Of a stretch of DNA of 64,000 bases, positions 13,899-22,079 are shown in pieces. Each line of letters opens with the position of its first letter. Position 1 is the stretch's first letter. The notes beneath the pieces were generated by a model. It did not search any database. It was not told where the DNA came from and was given only the letters and a program-made list of their open reading frames with translations. Source of the DNA: Phalacrocorax aristotelis (taxonomy: Eukaryota > Chordata > Aves > Suliformes > Phalacrocoracidae). The stretch covers positions 992,001-1,056,000 of the forward strand of contig NC_134286.1 of assembly GCF_949628215.1 (NCBI RefSeq). Reading direction: 5' to 3'. Both the position numbers and the translations under genes were made by a program.

Positions 13899-14215
13899 TC
13901 ATTGACTGTTTTCACCCAAAATCAAATCCCCTTGAGGCACACATCGGATTTCTCCATCCTCCCGCATCACCCACCAAGTGCACCCAGGTCCTCGAGCAAA
14001 AACAATCCCACGAATGGGTTTGCCTTTGCCAGAGGCAGGAAGAACCCAGACTGTTTTGCCCAGCGTACTTTTTGTGTGCACTACAGGGACTCTATCCCCT
14101 TCCACAGTATGTAGGATTTCTGACTGGGCAGGGCCAGCTCGGTTGGCAGATCCCCTCGTGTTGACTAACCACGTGGCTTTTGCTAAATGTGTATCCCAGT
14201 GCTTGAATGTCCCAC
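13899..14215 (-). pseudogene. pol: Integrase C-terminal part of pol, displaced to another frame
   Basis: This segment continues the integrase after the frameshift near 14215-14222. It is open from the G run to a TGA at 13899-13901 and has the look of a retroviral integrase C-terminal DNA-binding domain: VPVVHTKSTLGKTVWVLP, then a run of basic and aromatic residues ending in GDLILGENSQ. No other stop or shift is seen, so the lesion at the G run is the only break noticed in this part. It could be a real mutation of this copy or an assembly error in a homopolymer. Confidence 0.8.
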
Positions 14216-17085
14216 CCCCCCCTTGCTCTCAGTGTGGTTTTTAACAGTCCATTGTACCTTTCAATTTTCCCAGAGGCTGGTGCGTGATAGGGGATGTGAT
14301 ACACCCACTCAATGCCGTGCTCTTTGGCCCAGGTGTCTATGAGGCTATTTCGGAAATGAGTCCCATTGTCTGACTCAATCCTCTCTGGGGTGCCATGTCG
14401 CCACAGGACTTGTTTCTCAAGACCCAGGATAGTGTTCCGGGCAGTGGCGTGGGGGACAGGATATGTTTCCAGCCAGCCAGTCGTTGTTTCTACCATTGTA
14501 AGCACATGGCGCTTGCCTTGGCGGGTCTGTGGGAGTGTGATATAGTCAATTTGCCAGGCCTCCCCATATTTATATTTCAGCCATCGTCCCCCATACCACA
14601 GAGGCTTTACCCGCTTCGCTTGCTTGATTGCAGCGCATGTGTCACATTCGTGGATAACCTGTGCAATAATATCCATGGTCAAGTCCACCCCTCGATCACG
14701 AGCCCACCTGTATGTTGCATCTCTCCCTTGATGGCCTGAGGTGTCATGGGCCCACCGAGCTAGAAATAGTTCACCCTTATGCTGCCAGTCCAGATCCACC
14801 TCAGCCACTTCAATCTTGGCAGCCTGATCCACCTGCTGGTTGTTTCGATGTTCTTCAGTGGCCCGACTCTTGGGGACGTGAGCATCCACATGCCGTACCT
14901 TTACAACCAGTTTCTCTACCCGGGCAGCAATATCTTGCCACAATGTGGCAGCCCAGATGGGTTTGCCTCTGCGCTGCCAGTTGCTTTGCTTCCATTGCTG
15001 CAGCCAGCCCCACAAGGCATTTGCCACCATCCAGGAGTCAGTATAGAGATAGAGCACTGGCCACTTTTCCCGTTCAGCGATGTCTAAGGCCAGCTGGATG
15101 GCCTTTACCTCTGCAAACTGGCTCGATTCACCTTCTCCTTCAGCAGTTTCTGCTACTTGTCGTGTAGGACTCCATACAGCAGCCTTCCATCTCCGGTGCT
15201 TTCCCACAAGGCGACAGGACCCATCAGTGAACAGGGCATATTGCTTCTCATCTTCTGGCAGTTTGTTATACAGTGGGGCTTCTTCAGCACGTGTCACCTC
15301 CTCCTCTGGTGATAATCCAAAATCTTTGCCTTCTGGCCAGTCCATAATCACTTCCAAGATTCCTGGGCGACTGGGGTTTCCTACTCGAGCCCGCTGGGTG
15401 ATCAGTGCAACCCATTTACTCCACGTAGCATCAGTTGCATGGTGTGTAGAGGGGATGTTTCCTTTGAACATCCAGCCCAGCACTGGCAGTCGGGGTGCCA
15501 GGAGCAACTGTGCTTCAGTACCAACCACTTCTGAAGCAGCTCGAACCCCTTCATATGCTGCCAATATCTCTTTTTCAGTTGGAGTATAGCGGGCTTCAGA
15601 CCCTCTGTATCCCCGACTCCAAAACCCTAGGGGTCGACCCCGGGTCTCCCCAGGTGCTTTCTGCCAGAGACTCCAGGTAGGGCCATTCTCCCCGGCTGCA
15701 GTGTAGAGCACATTTTTTACATCTTGTCCTGCCCGGACTGGCCCAAGAGCTACTGCATGGACTATTTCTCGTTTAATCTGTTCAAAGGCTTGTCGTTGCT
15801 CAGGGCCCCATTTGAAATCATTCTTTTTCCGGGTCACTTGATAGAGAGGGCTCACGATCAGACTGTAATTTGGAATATGCATTCTCCAAAAACCCACAAC
15901 GCCCAAGAAAGCTTGTGTTTCCTTTTTGCTAGTTGGTGGAGACATGGCTGCTATTTTGTTGATCACATCCATTGGAATCTGACGACGACCATCTTGCCAT
16001 TTAATTCCTAAGAACTGGATTTCTCGTGCAGGTCCCTTCACCTTACTTTGTTTTATGGCAAAACCAGCTTTCAGAAGGATTTGGACTATTTTCTCACCTT
16101 TCTCAAAAACTTCTTCTGCTGTGCTGCCCCACACAATGATGTCATCAATGTATTGAAGGTGTTCTGGAGCTTCTCCCTGTTCCAGTACAGTCTGAATCAG
16201 TCCATGGCAAATGGTAGGACTGTGTTTCCACCCCTGGGGCAGTCGATTCCAGGTGTACTGGACGCCCGCCCATGTGAAAGCAAACTGTGGCCTGCACTCT
16301 GCTGCCAGAGGGATTGAGAAGAATGCATTAGCAATATCAATTGTGGCATACCACTTGGCCGCCTTTGACTCCAGTTCGTATTGAAGTTCTAGCATGTCTG
16401 GCACAGCAGCACTCAACGGTGGAGTGACTTCATTCAGGCCACGATAGTCTACTGTTAGTCTCCACTCTCCATTAGACTTCCGGACTGGCCATATGGGACT
16501 GTTAAAGGGTGAGTGGGTCTTACTGATGACTCCTTGGCTCCTCAGTTGGTGAATGAGTTTATGGATGGGGATCAGAGAGTCTCTGTTGGTGCGATATTGC
16601 CGCCGGTGCACTGTTGTGGTGGCGATTGGCACCTGTTGTTCTTTGACCTTCAGCAACCCCACCACAGAAGGGCCCTTTGAGAGACCGGGCAAGGTAGACA
16701 GCTGTTCAGTTTCCTCCGTCTCCAAGGCAGCTACACCAAAAGCCCACTTGTAACCTTTTGGGTCCTTGAAATACCCTCTCCTGAGGTAGTCTATACCAAG
16801 GATGCACGGAGCCTCTGGGCCAGTCACAATGGGGTGCTTCTGCCACTCATTGCCAGTTAGGCTCACTTCGGCCTCCAATACAGTTAGCTCTTGAGATCCC
16901 CCTGTCACTCCAGCAATGCTGATGGGTTCTGCCCCTATATAGTTTGATGGCATTAAGGTGCACTGTGCGCCGGTGTCCACTAAAGCTTTATACTCCTGTG
17001 GGTCGGACGTGCCAGGCCATCGGATCCACGCAGTCCAGTAAGCCCGGTTATCCCTTTCCTCCACCCGGCTGGAGGCAGGGCCCCT
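14092..17085 (-). CDS. pol: Pol polyprotein: protease, reverse transcriptase, RNase H, integrase (frameshifted near 3' end)
   Basis: The frame begins right after the gag stop and is in the same frame as gag, so it has no need of its own start. Counting from the codon at 17064, the aspartic protease motif DTG is at residues 30-32. The reverse transcriptase has LPQG at 275-278 and YIDD at 305-308. RNase H acidic residues are D614, E652, D676 and D746. The integrase zinc site is H773, H778, C807, C810, and its catalytic D840, D899 and E935 have the D,D(35)E spacing. All key residues are present. The frame goes wrong at residues 948-951, where eight G replace what alignment of the following frame suggests were seven, and the last roughly 35 codons to 14092 are out of frame. 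There is no dUTPase that I can see. Confidence 0.93.
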   Translation of the reverse strand, partial: RGPASSRVEERDNRAYWTAWIRWPGTSDPQEYKALVDTGAQCTLMPSNYIGAEPISIAGVTGGSQELTVLEAEVSLTGNEWQKHPIVTGPEAPCILGIDYLRRGYFKDPKGYKWAFGVAALETEETEQLSTLPGLSKGPSVVGLLKVKEQQVPIATTTVHRRQYRTNRDSLIPIHKLIHQLRSQGVISKTHSPFNSPIWPVRKSNGEWRLTVDYRGLNEVTPPLSAAVPDMLELQYELESKAAKWYATIDIANAFFSIPLAAECRPQFAFTWAGVQYTWNRLPQGWKHSPTICHGLIQTVLEQGEAPEHLQYIDDIIVWGSTAEEVFEKGEKIVQILLKAGFAIKQSKVKGPAREIQFLGIKWQDGRRQIPMDVINKIAAMSPPTSKKETQAFLGVVGFWRMHIPNYSLIVSPLYQVTRKKNDFKWGPEQRQAFEQIKREIVHAVALGPVRAGQDVKNVLYTAAGENGPTWSLWQKAPGETRGRPLGFWSRGYRGSEARYTPTEKEILAAYEGVRAASEVVGTEAQLLLAPRLPVLGWMFKGNIPSTHHATDATWSKWVALITQRARVGNPSRPGILEVIMDWPEGKDFGLSPEEEVTRAEEAPLYNKLPEDEKQYALFTDGSCRLVGKHRRWKAAVWSPTRQVAETAEGEGESSQFAEVKAIQLALDIAEREKWPVLYLYTDSWMVANALWGWLQQWKQSNWQRRGKPIWAATLWQDIAARVEKLVVKVRHVDAHVPKSRATEEHRNNQQVDQAAKIEVAEVDLDWQHKGELFLARWAHDTSGHQGRDATYRWARDRGVDLTMDIIAQVIHECDTCAAIKQAKRVKPLWYGGRWLKYKYGEAWQIDYITLPQTRQGKRHVLTMVETTTGWLETYPVPHATARNTILGLEKQVLWRHGTPERIESDNGTHFRNSLIDTWAKEHGIEWVYHIPYHAPASGKIERYNGLLKTTLRARGGWDIQALGYTFSKSHVVSQHEGICQPSWPCPVRNPTYCGRG
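17058..17075 (-). promoter_or_regulatory. Hairpin 10 nt downstream of the gag UAG, candidate readthrough element
   Basis: On the minus strand CCTCCA, the loop GCCGGG and TGGAGG form a perfect 6-bp stem starting 10 bases after the stop codon. Gammaretroviruses use a structure at about this distance (a pseudoknot) to read through the gag UAG. The loop contains CCGG, and a second CCGG lies about 15 bases beyond the stem, so a short pseudoknot pairing is possible. The function is inferred from position and structure. Confidence 0.5.
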
Positions 17086-17088
17086 CTA
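17086..17088 (-). other. In-frame UAG between gag and pol
   Basis: Gag ends at this TAG and pol continues in the same frame at the next codon. The context is CAG GAC TAG AGG GGC. A single in-frame stop means Gag-Pol would be made by stop-codon readthrough rather than by -1 frameshifting. Confidence 0.85.
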
Positions 17089-18954
17089 GTCCTGATCATG
17101 GCAGTCACAACTCACTTCCTGTAAATGTGAATCAGGAGTCCCTCTATTACACTTAGAAATAAAATCTGCGCTTCTACTCCTCTGTCTGGGGACTTGCTCG
17201 CTGGAAACTGGAGCAGCAGCTTTCCTGGAAGAGCCTCCCTCAGTGACTGTTCTTCCTTGCAGTTCATGTACTCGTGCCTGTAGGGTCGAAGTAGGCTTGC
17301 CATCCCACCTCATCATGTCCTCTCCGTGGTCACGCAGGTAGAACCATAGGGTGGCCCGTGGTGTGTATCCCCTTCTTGGAGCCAAAGGACGCTTATTCCT
17401 AACAGCTGAGACACTGCTCTGTCGAGGTGGGGAGTAGGACAGATCTTCTTTGAGTTGCTGGACCTCTTGGGATAGTTTCTCCACAGCAGAGACAAGCGAG
17501 GAAGAGATATTTGTGTCGTAATCCCGGAGTCTATCTATCACCTCTGCCACCGTTGGTGTCTCGTCATCTTTCCAGGACATCACTGCCAATGAGTTTGCAT
17601 GCGAAGATGGTGCGCTCCGTACAAACTTCCGCCACATGGGTCGTGTGCACTCGGCTTCATCTGGATCTTTGGATGACCGTTGATCGTCCAGGTCACCATA
17701 AATCACCTCAAACACAGCTAATTCCCTGAGATACTGGATGCCTTTCTCCATAGTTGTCCATTTTCCTGGGCGATATGTAACATCTTCTTTAAAGGGATAC
17801 CTTTCCTTCACTCCAGACAGGAGTCGCCTCCAGAGGCTGAGGGCTTGTGGTTTTTTCCCAATTGCTTTGTCAACGCCCCCTTCCCCAGAAAGGGATCCCA
17901 ATTGTTTGGCTTCTTTTCCCTCTAGTTCCAGGCTACTGGCCCCATTATCCCAGCATCGGAGCAGCCAGGTGGCAATGTGCTCACCTGAACGACGGCTATA
18001 ATCTTTTCGCATATCTCGCAACTCGCTTAAGGACAGGGATCGGGTGGTCTCTATTTCATTTATTACTTCTCCCTCCTCTCCCCGCGATGGCCCTGGTTCT
18101 TCATCATCCCGTTCTAAACGAGTTGATGTCCGCTTCCAATATTTCGTCTTATGTATGGGGGCAACTGATACCGGTACGGGTTTATTTTCTGAGCTAGCTC
18201 CGGTACTTGTTGTGGGGGTTTGAGTGGCTGCAGCGCCGGTCGTCAGGGCTGGATTGTCTACAGTGCCAGTCACTTTGCATTTCAATCCAGAGACATTCTC
18301 TTCCCCCTGGGGGCACTGAATACTGTTGAGCAGGGCTCGGTATGCATGGGCCAGACCCCAGCATGTTGCAGTTATCTGTGTCTCTCTGGAGTTCCCAGCG
18401 TAACAACATACTTTCTCCAAATATTCTACTAGTTTTTTAGGATTCTGCACTTGCTCGGGGGTGAAACTCCAAAACACTGGGGGTGCCCACTGCCCTAGGT
18501 ATTTGCCCATGCTATCCCACATGCCCTGCCACTCGTAACTATCAAGCCTCGGGGCAGATTTCTGGGTGATATTCTTAAGTTGCTTAGTCAAAACCAAAAC
18601 AACATGCCCAAAAACTAACAATGACTGCACCTTAACCACCCAAGGATGTTCAAGATACAAAAACGTTGTTGTAACAAAGGCACAGACATCATAGAACAAA
18701 GTTGCAAAGGTATTATTCTGTATTTCCTCCATATAAAATCTCTCAGAGGAGGAGGTATAATTGCTAATTGCCTCAACAAGGTGGTATCCGAAGTACAGTA
18801 ACGGTTTCAGCAAAAACCCCAAATACCAGATAAAGCTGAAGACGAGTGTTTGTATAACAAATCTCGTAGGCAAAACATTACTAATCACAGCAGAACACAG
18901 CAGACTCAAACAACCAACACCGATTTTTAACACCAACTGCAAAAAGGACAACAT
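17086..18954 (-). CDS. gag: Gag polyprotein with hydrophobic, membrane-type N terminus
   Basis: 622 codons, unbroken. The start at 18954 is chosen because it is the first ATG after the primer binding site and has a good context (CACCATGT). An in-frame extension to 19065 would run back through the primer site into the LTR. Hydrophobic segments lie at about residues 1-28, 33-56, 83-99 and 106-122, and the protein does not begin Met-Gly, so it lacks the usual myristoylation signal. The middle (about 340-480) is capsid-like, with the run GEHIATWLLRCWDNGASSLE. A predicted coiled coil follows at about 515-550. The C terminus is basic and ends in CNRG...CDCHD, but I see no intact CCHC zinc knuckle. 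The role would be particle assembly. Membrane insertion of the N terminus is inferred from hydrophobicity only. Confidence 0.88.
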   Translation of the reverse strand: MLSFLQLVLKIGVGCLSLLCSAVISNVLPTRFVIQTLVFSFIWYLGFLLKPLLYFGYHLVEAISNYTSSSERFYMEEIQNNTFATLFYDVCAFVTTTFLYLEHPWVVKVQSLLVFGHVVLVLTKQLKNITQKSAPRLDSYEWQGMWDSMGKYLGQWAPPVFWSFTPEQVQNPKKLVEYLEKVCCYAGNSRETQITATCWGLAHAYRALLNSIQCPQGEENVSGLKCKVTGTVDNPALTTGAAATQTPTTSTGASSENKPVPVSVAPIHKTKYWKRTSTRLERDDEEPGPSRGEEGEVINEIETTRSLSLSELRDMRKDYSRRSGEHIATWLLRCWDNGASSLELEGKEAKQLGSLSGEGGVDKAIGKKPQALSLWRRLLSGVKERYPFKEDVTYRPGKWTTMEKGIQYLRELAVFEVIYGDLDDQRSSKDPDEAECTRPMWRKFVRSAPSSHANSLAVMSWKDDETPTVAEVIDRLRDYDTNISSSLVSAVEKLSQEVQQLKEDLSYSPPRQSSVSAVRNKRPLAPRRGYTPRATLWFYLRDHGEDMMRWDGKPTSTLQARVHELQGRTVTEGGSSRKAAAPVSSEQVPRQRSRSADFISKCNRGTPDSHLQEVSCDCHDQD

Positions 18955-18994
18955 GGTGCTGTGACCAGCAGCTGTTGTTATCTCCAACCCTCGT

Positions 18995-19012
18995 GCCCCA
19001 CGTTGGGCGCCA
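18995..19012 (-). other. Primer binding site, tRNA-Lys1,2 type
   Basis: The minus strand reads TGGCGCCCAACGTGGGGC, 7 bases inside the 5' LTR. This is the 18-base complement of the 3' end of tRNA-Lys1,2, the primer of viruses such as MMTV and visna. The ERV-L group is named for a tRNA-Leu primer, so the primer is atypical for the pol type. Confidence 0.92.
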
Positions 19013-19019
19013 AAAGGAC

Positions 19020-19518
19020 TGTCGTGGTTTAGCGGCAGCTCAGCCCCACACAGTCGCTCGCTCACTCCCCCACCGGTAGATGGGGGAGAGAATCAGAAGG
19101 GTAACGCTCGTGGGTTGGGATAAGAACAGTTTAATAATGAAAATTAAAAGAAACAACAGTAGAAATGCAATGTAAAGGAGAACAACGAGAGGCGCAAAGC
19201 CCCGGGGGAGGGGGGAAGGGAGGGGAGAGGGGGAACGAACCGCCGGAACAAACCGCACGCGCCGCAGCCGCTCGCCGCCCGCCGACCCGACGCCGCGCCG
19301 CCCCCGCGCTGCCACTGCCCCCCCCTCAATATATTGGTCATGGTGTCACATGGTATGGAATGAACCTGCCATTGGCCAGTCGGGGTCAGCCGCCCCCACC
19401 ATGGCCCTGCCCCTCCCAGCCCCCCCTGCCACGCCACGCGGCAGAGCGCGGGAAGCTGGAAAGGTAGCTGACCCCCACAGTGAGGAGAATTAACCCCTTC
19501 TCAGCCAAAACCAGCACA
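19020..19518 (-). repeat. 5' LTR of the provirus
   Basis: 499 bp, TG...CA. On the minus strand U3 is short (about 180 bp from 19518). A CCAAT merged with a TATA-like element (CCAATATATTG) lies at about 19327-19337. The following R segment (about 19210-19320) is very CpG-rich. An ATTAAA polyadenylation signal is at 19130-19135. The CpG density despite germline methylation fits a recent insertion. Confidence 0.95.
19327..19337 (-). promoter_or_regulatory. LTR core promoter (CCAAT/TATA-like)
   Basis: The minus strand shows CCAATATATTG upstream of the GC-rich R region. The left LTR has one base changed here (CCAGTATATTG), which removes the CCAAT match in that copy. The transcription start would lie about 30 bases downstream, near 19295. 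This is inferred from spacing. Confidence 0.5.
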
Positions 19519-19523
19519 TCACC
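19519..19523. repeat. Target site duplication, right copy (TCACC)
   Basis: This copy matches 12991-12995 exactly and closes the provirus. Confidence 0.93.
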
Positions 19524-22079
19524 TCAAAACTCTAATGCTCAGCTATATCTTAGGCAATCGCAGGAAATTTCTCATGGGGAAAATTCAGTAGATCTCAGGC
19601 CAAAGCAGCTTCTTTCACAAGGTAAGCAACAAAGATGGCTCTGAAGAGGTCCTGGTCCATGAAGCAAGAACTAAAACTGGGGAAACGTCAGCCTGGCAGG
19701 GATGAGACTTCAGCTGAACATCACATCTGGCTGAGCACCAGGTGCTTCCATGGAGCACCTCCAACAGCTCTCACCTGGAGGGGAATTCTGCTCTGCTCCC
19801 TGGAGGGGGATCCTGCTCTGTTCCCACTGCCTTTTATAACCTCCCCACCTGGTTAAAATATGATTTTGTGATGCCTTAGGCAGGGACAGGCAAAGCGCTG
19901 ATCTGAAACAGAGGGGAAGGTGGAAGGTGTCCAATTTGTGCGTGTGTGCGTGCACATGTGTGCGGGTGGGGTGGTTACGGTCTGCTTTGCCCCCATGATA
20001 GGTTTGTGCCTGGACTTGGTGCCCTCTAGTGTTGTGAATACTCCAGTATGCAAGAAAAAACTAAAACAGATTCCCTGCTTCAGGATTCCTGGTTTTGCTA
20101 ACTCGTAATACAGTAATTCTGTTAATTCTGCTACGCAGTTACAACTTAATGGAGATAACGTGGCCCTGCGCATATAAGGTGATCACAGTCACAACACCAA
20201 ATACCTCAGGACACGTTTCTGTAGGCTGAAGCTAATATCTCAAAGGCCTTAGCCTGCAAAATACACCCAGATCTGTTGGAGATGCAGCACTTTACCCGAC
20301 CCAGCGACCCCTGCATCTGGAATAGCAGAAATCTGGGAGTCATCGCACGCCCTGTCACTCCTTGGTGCAGTTTGGCAAGGCACTAAAGCCAGTCTGAGTC
20401 TGCCCTGCCACCAAAAGGGCAGCCCCGCCAGCTGCCCGGGTTGCCGTATGCTTTCACAGCCGTCCTCGGGGCAGCACTGGCGCTCACAGTGTGGCTGTGA
20501 GGTGCTGATCAGCCTGGGAGGGACCACCACCACAGCAAAAGCATTGCAGCTCTGCTGGCGGTTTTATCTGGCTCCCGTGAGGCCACAAAGAGGGGTGCAG
20601 AACCCCAGAGAAAGGAACTGGGCCAAGAGCCCGGTTGCCTGCTCCAGTCTCGCGCCAGCACCGGCGGGCTCAGGCTGGCCACTGCAGGGTAGCTTCCCCA
20701 CGCCTCAGCAGTGCTGTGCATCACCACCAGCGGGACCACCACAAACTGCATGGGCTCGGGGCAGCGCTGCAGATAACTGCCCGCAGCCAGCAGCGAGGTG
20801 TGCAGGATGCTCTATGGCACATCTTTCACCTTGATTCAATCAGCTCTTCAGCGGAAAACAATCCTGCAGGTGACCTCTGCTGGTGTAATTTTGCTCAGTT
20901 AAACAACTCTTGCATCAGCCTTCCAAAGCCCAAAAGCTGGCGTTCGTGCCCGTGACTGTCCCGCCTGCCTCAGTGCCCCGGTGCAAGGCAGCCCCGCCGC
21001 CAGTGCCGGCCGCTTGCATGCTGCCGCCTGCGCGATGCGAGAGGGGCAGCGGCCTTTCGGTGCAGGCCAGTTGCGTTAGGCACGGACCCACATGAGGAAA
21101 ACTGCCCCATATGGAAGATGAGGTCATACTTATCCCCCTGCAGAACAGCTCCTGTTGAGCTTTTTTCCTGTGGAGGTTGCATCATTAACCTGGCTGAAGC
21201 ACTGAGCTGTGAAAAATCAGATTTAGTGAGAAAACAGAGAGGAAGTTGATGGCTTAATTGAATTTCATATAAAATCCTTCCAGTTATTCCAATCTGGCAG
21301 TCTGGCTTCCATAGAAGCTGTTACACCATGATGGTGGGGAACTTGCAGACTTCTCAAAAGTCTCTCTCAAAGGAGAGAGATTGCTTGAATTTTGAAAAAA
21401 AAAGAGAGAGAAGTGGGGAGAATGGCCCAAAATACGCCACAGTTCAGGTACACATCCTCGTGCAACTACTGAGAGCTGCTGCCCAAGCCACCAAAATAAG
21501 CAGCACCAACTCTGCCTGCCCTCCATGTCCGAAAGCTTGGGAAGGCAGCGAGGTTTTGCAATGGGCCTGGCAGATCAAAACTAAGAGCTAACTAGTTTGG
21601 AGGCACACTGAACTGAAGAGAGAGTACCAAGATCAGTACTACTGGGAAATAAACTCCCTTCTGCACAAGGTTAGATTCCACATGGCCATTTTGTAAACAC
21701 TGAGGTGGACTAACCCTTTTGCACAATAACCCTGGGATTCTTCCAGGATGACACCCCTGAACAGCCCCAACGATTCGAGCAATGAGTCATGCCAAATGTG
21801 CTGTTAGAAGTTTAATTCTGAGCGTGGGAGAAGCCCCTGGCCACGGTCATCCCGTGCCGCCCCAGCGCTTGCCTGCCCACGCACGCAGTACATGCGCACG
21901 GCGTGGCAAAGCCACAGTCAAAAATCAATGAAATTTCATCAGAATGGGTGAATGTTCCCGTTTATCACGTGTACTCGCTCCCACTCATGGGGAGGGGTGG
22001 CTGGGCAGGGGCTCTTCTGACCCCTGCAAGCCTGTAGCCGAGATGCCGAACAAATCCAGGTCTTGGGGAACAAGCTCCT
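19524..22079. other. Gene-free stretch
   Basis: No gene or recognisable repeat. A G+T-rich, partly alternating run lies at about 19938-19975. The open frames at 20448-20955 are short, overlap on both strands and carry no motif. Confidence 0.5.

Larger units (their letters stand above)
12996..19518 (-). mobile_element. ERVL-like (class III) endogenous retrovirus, full-length provirus without env
   Basis: A complete provirus of 6523 bp in minus orientation: 5' LTR (19020-19518), primer binding site, gag, pol (protease, reverse transcriptase, RNase H, integrase), polypurine tract, 3' LTR (12996-13494). TCACC duplications flank it. The YIDD reverse transcriptase box within QYIDDIIVWG, the protease-to-RT arrangement and the absence of env fit the spumavirus-related ERVL group. 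The primer site, however, matches tRNA-Lys1,2 rather than the tRNA-Leu that names ERV-L. Gag is open throughout. Pol has one frameshift in a G run at about 14215-14222. The LTRs differ by about three substitutions and two single-base indels, so the insertion is recent. Class assignment rests on motifs read by eye, not on a phylogeny. Confidence 0.93.

Noticed and set aside
18955-19065. Upstream extension of gag to an ATG in the LTR
   Set aside because: It runs through the primer binding site and U5. The ATG at 18954 has a better context and starts the hydrophobic segment.
19938-19975. GT-rich run as a microsatellite
   Set aside because: The alternation is interrupted too often to call a simple repeat.
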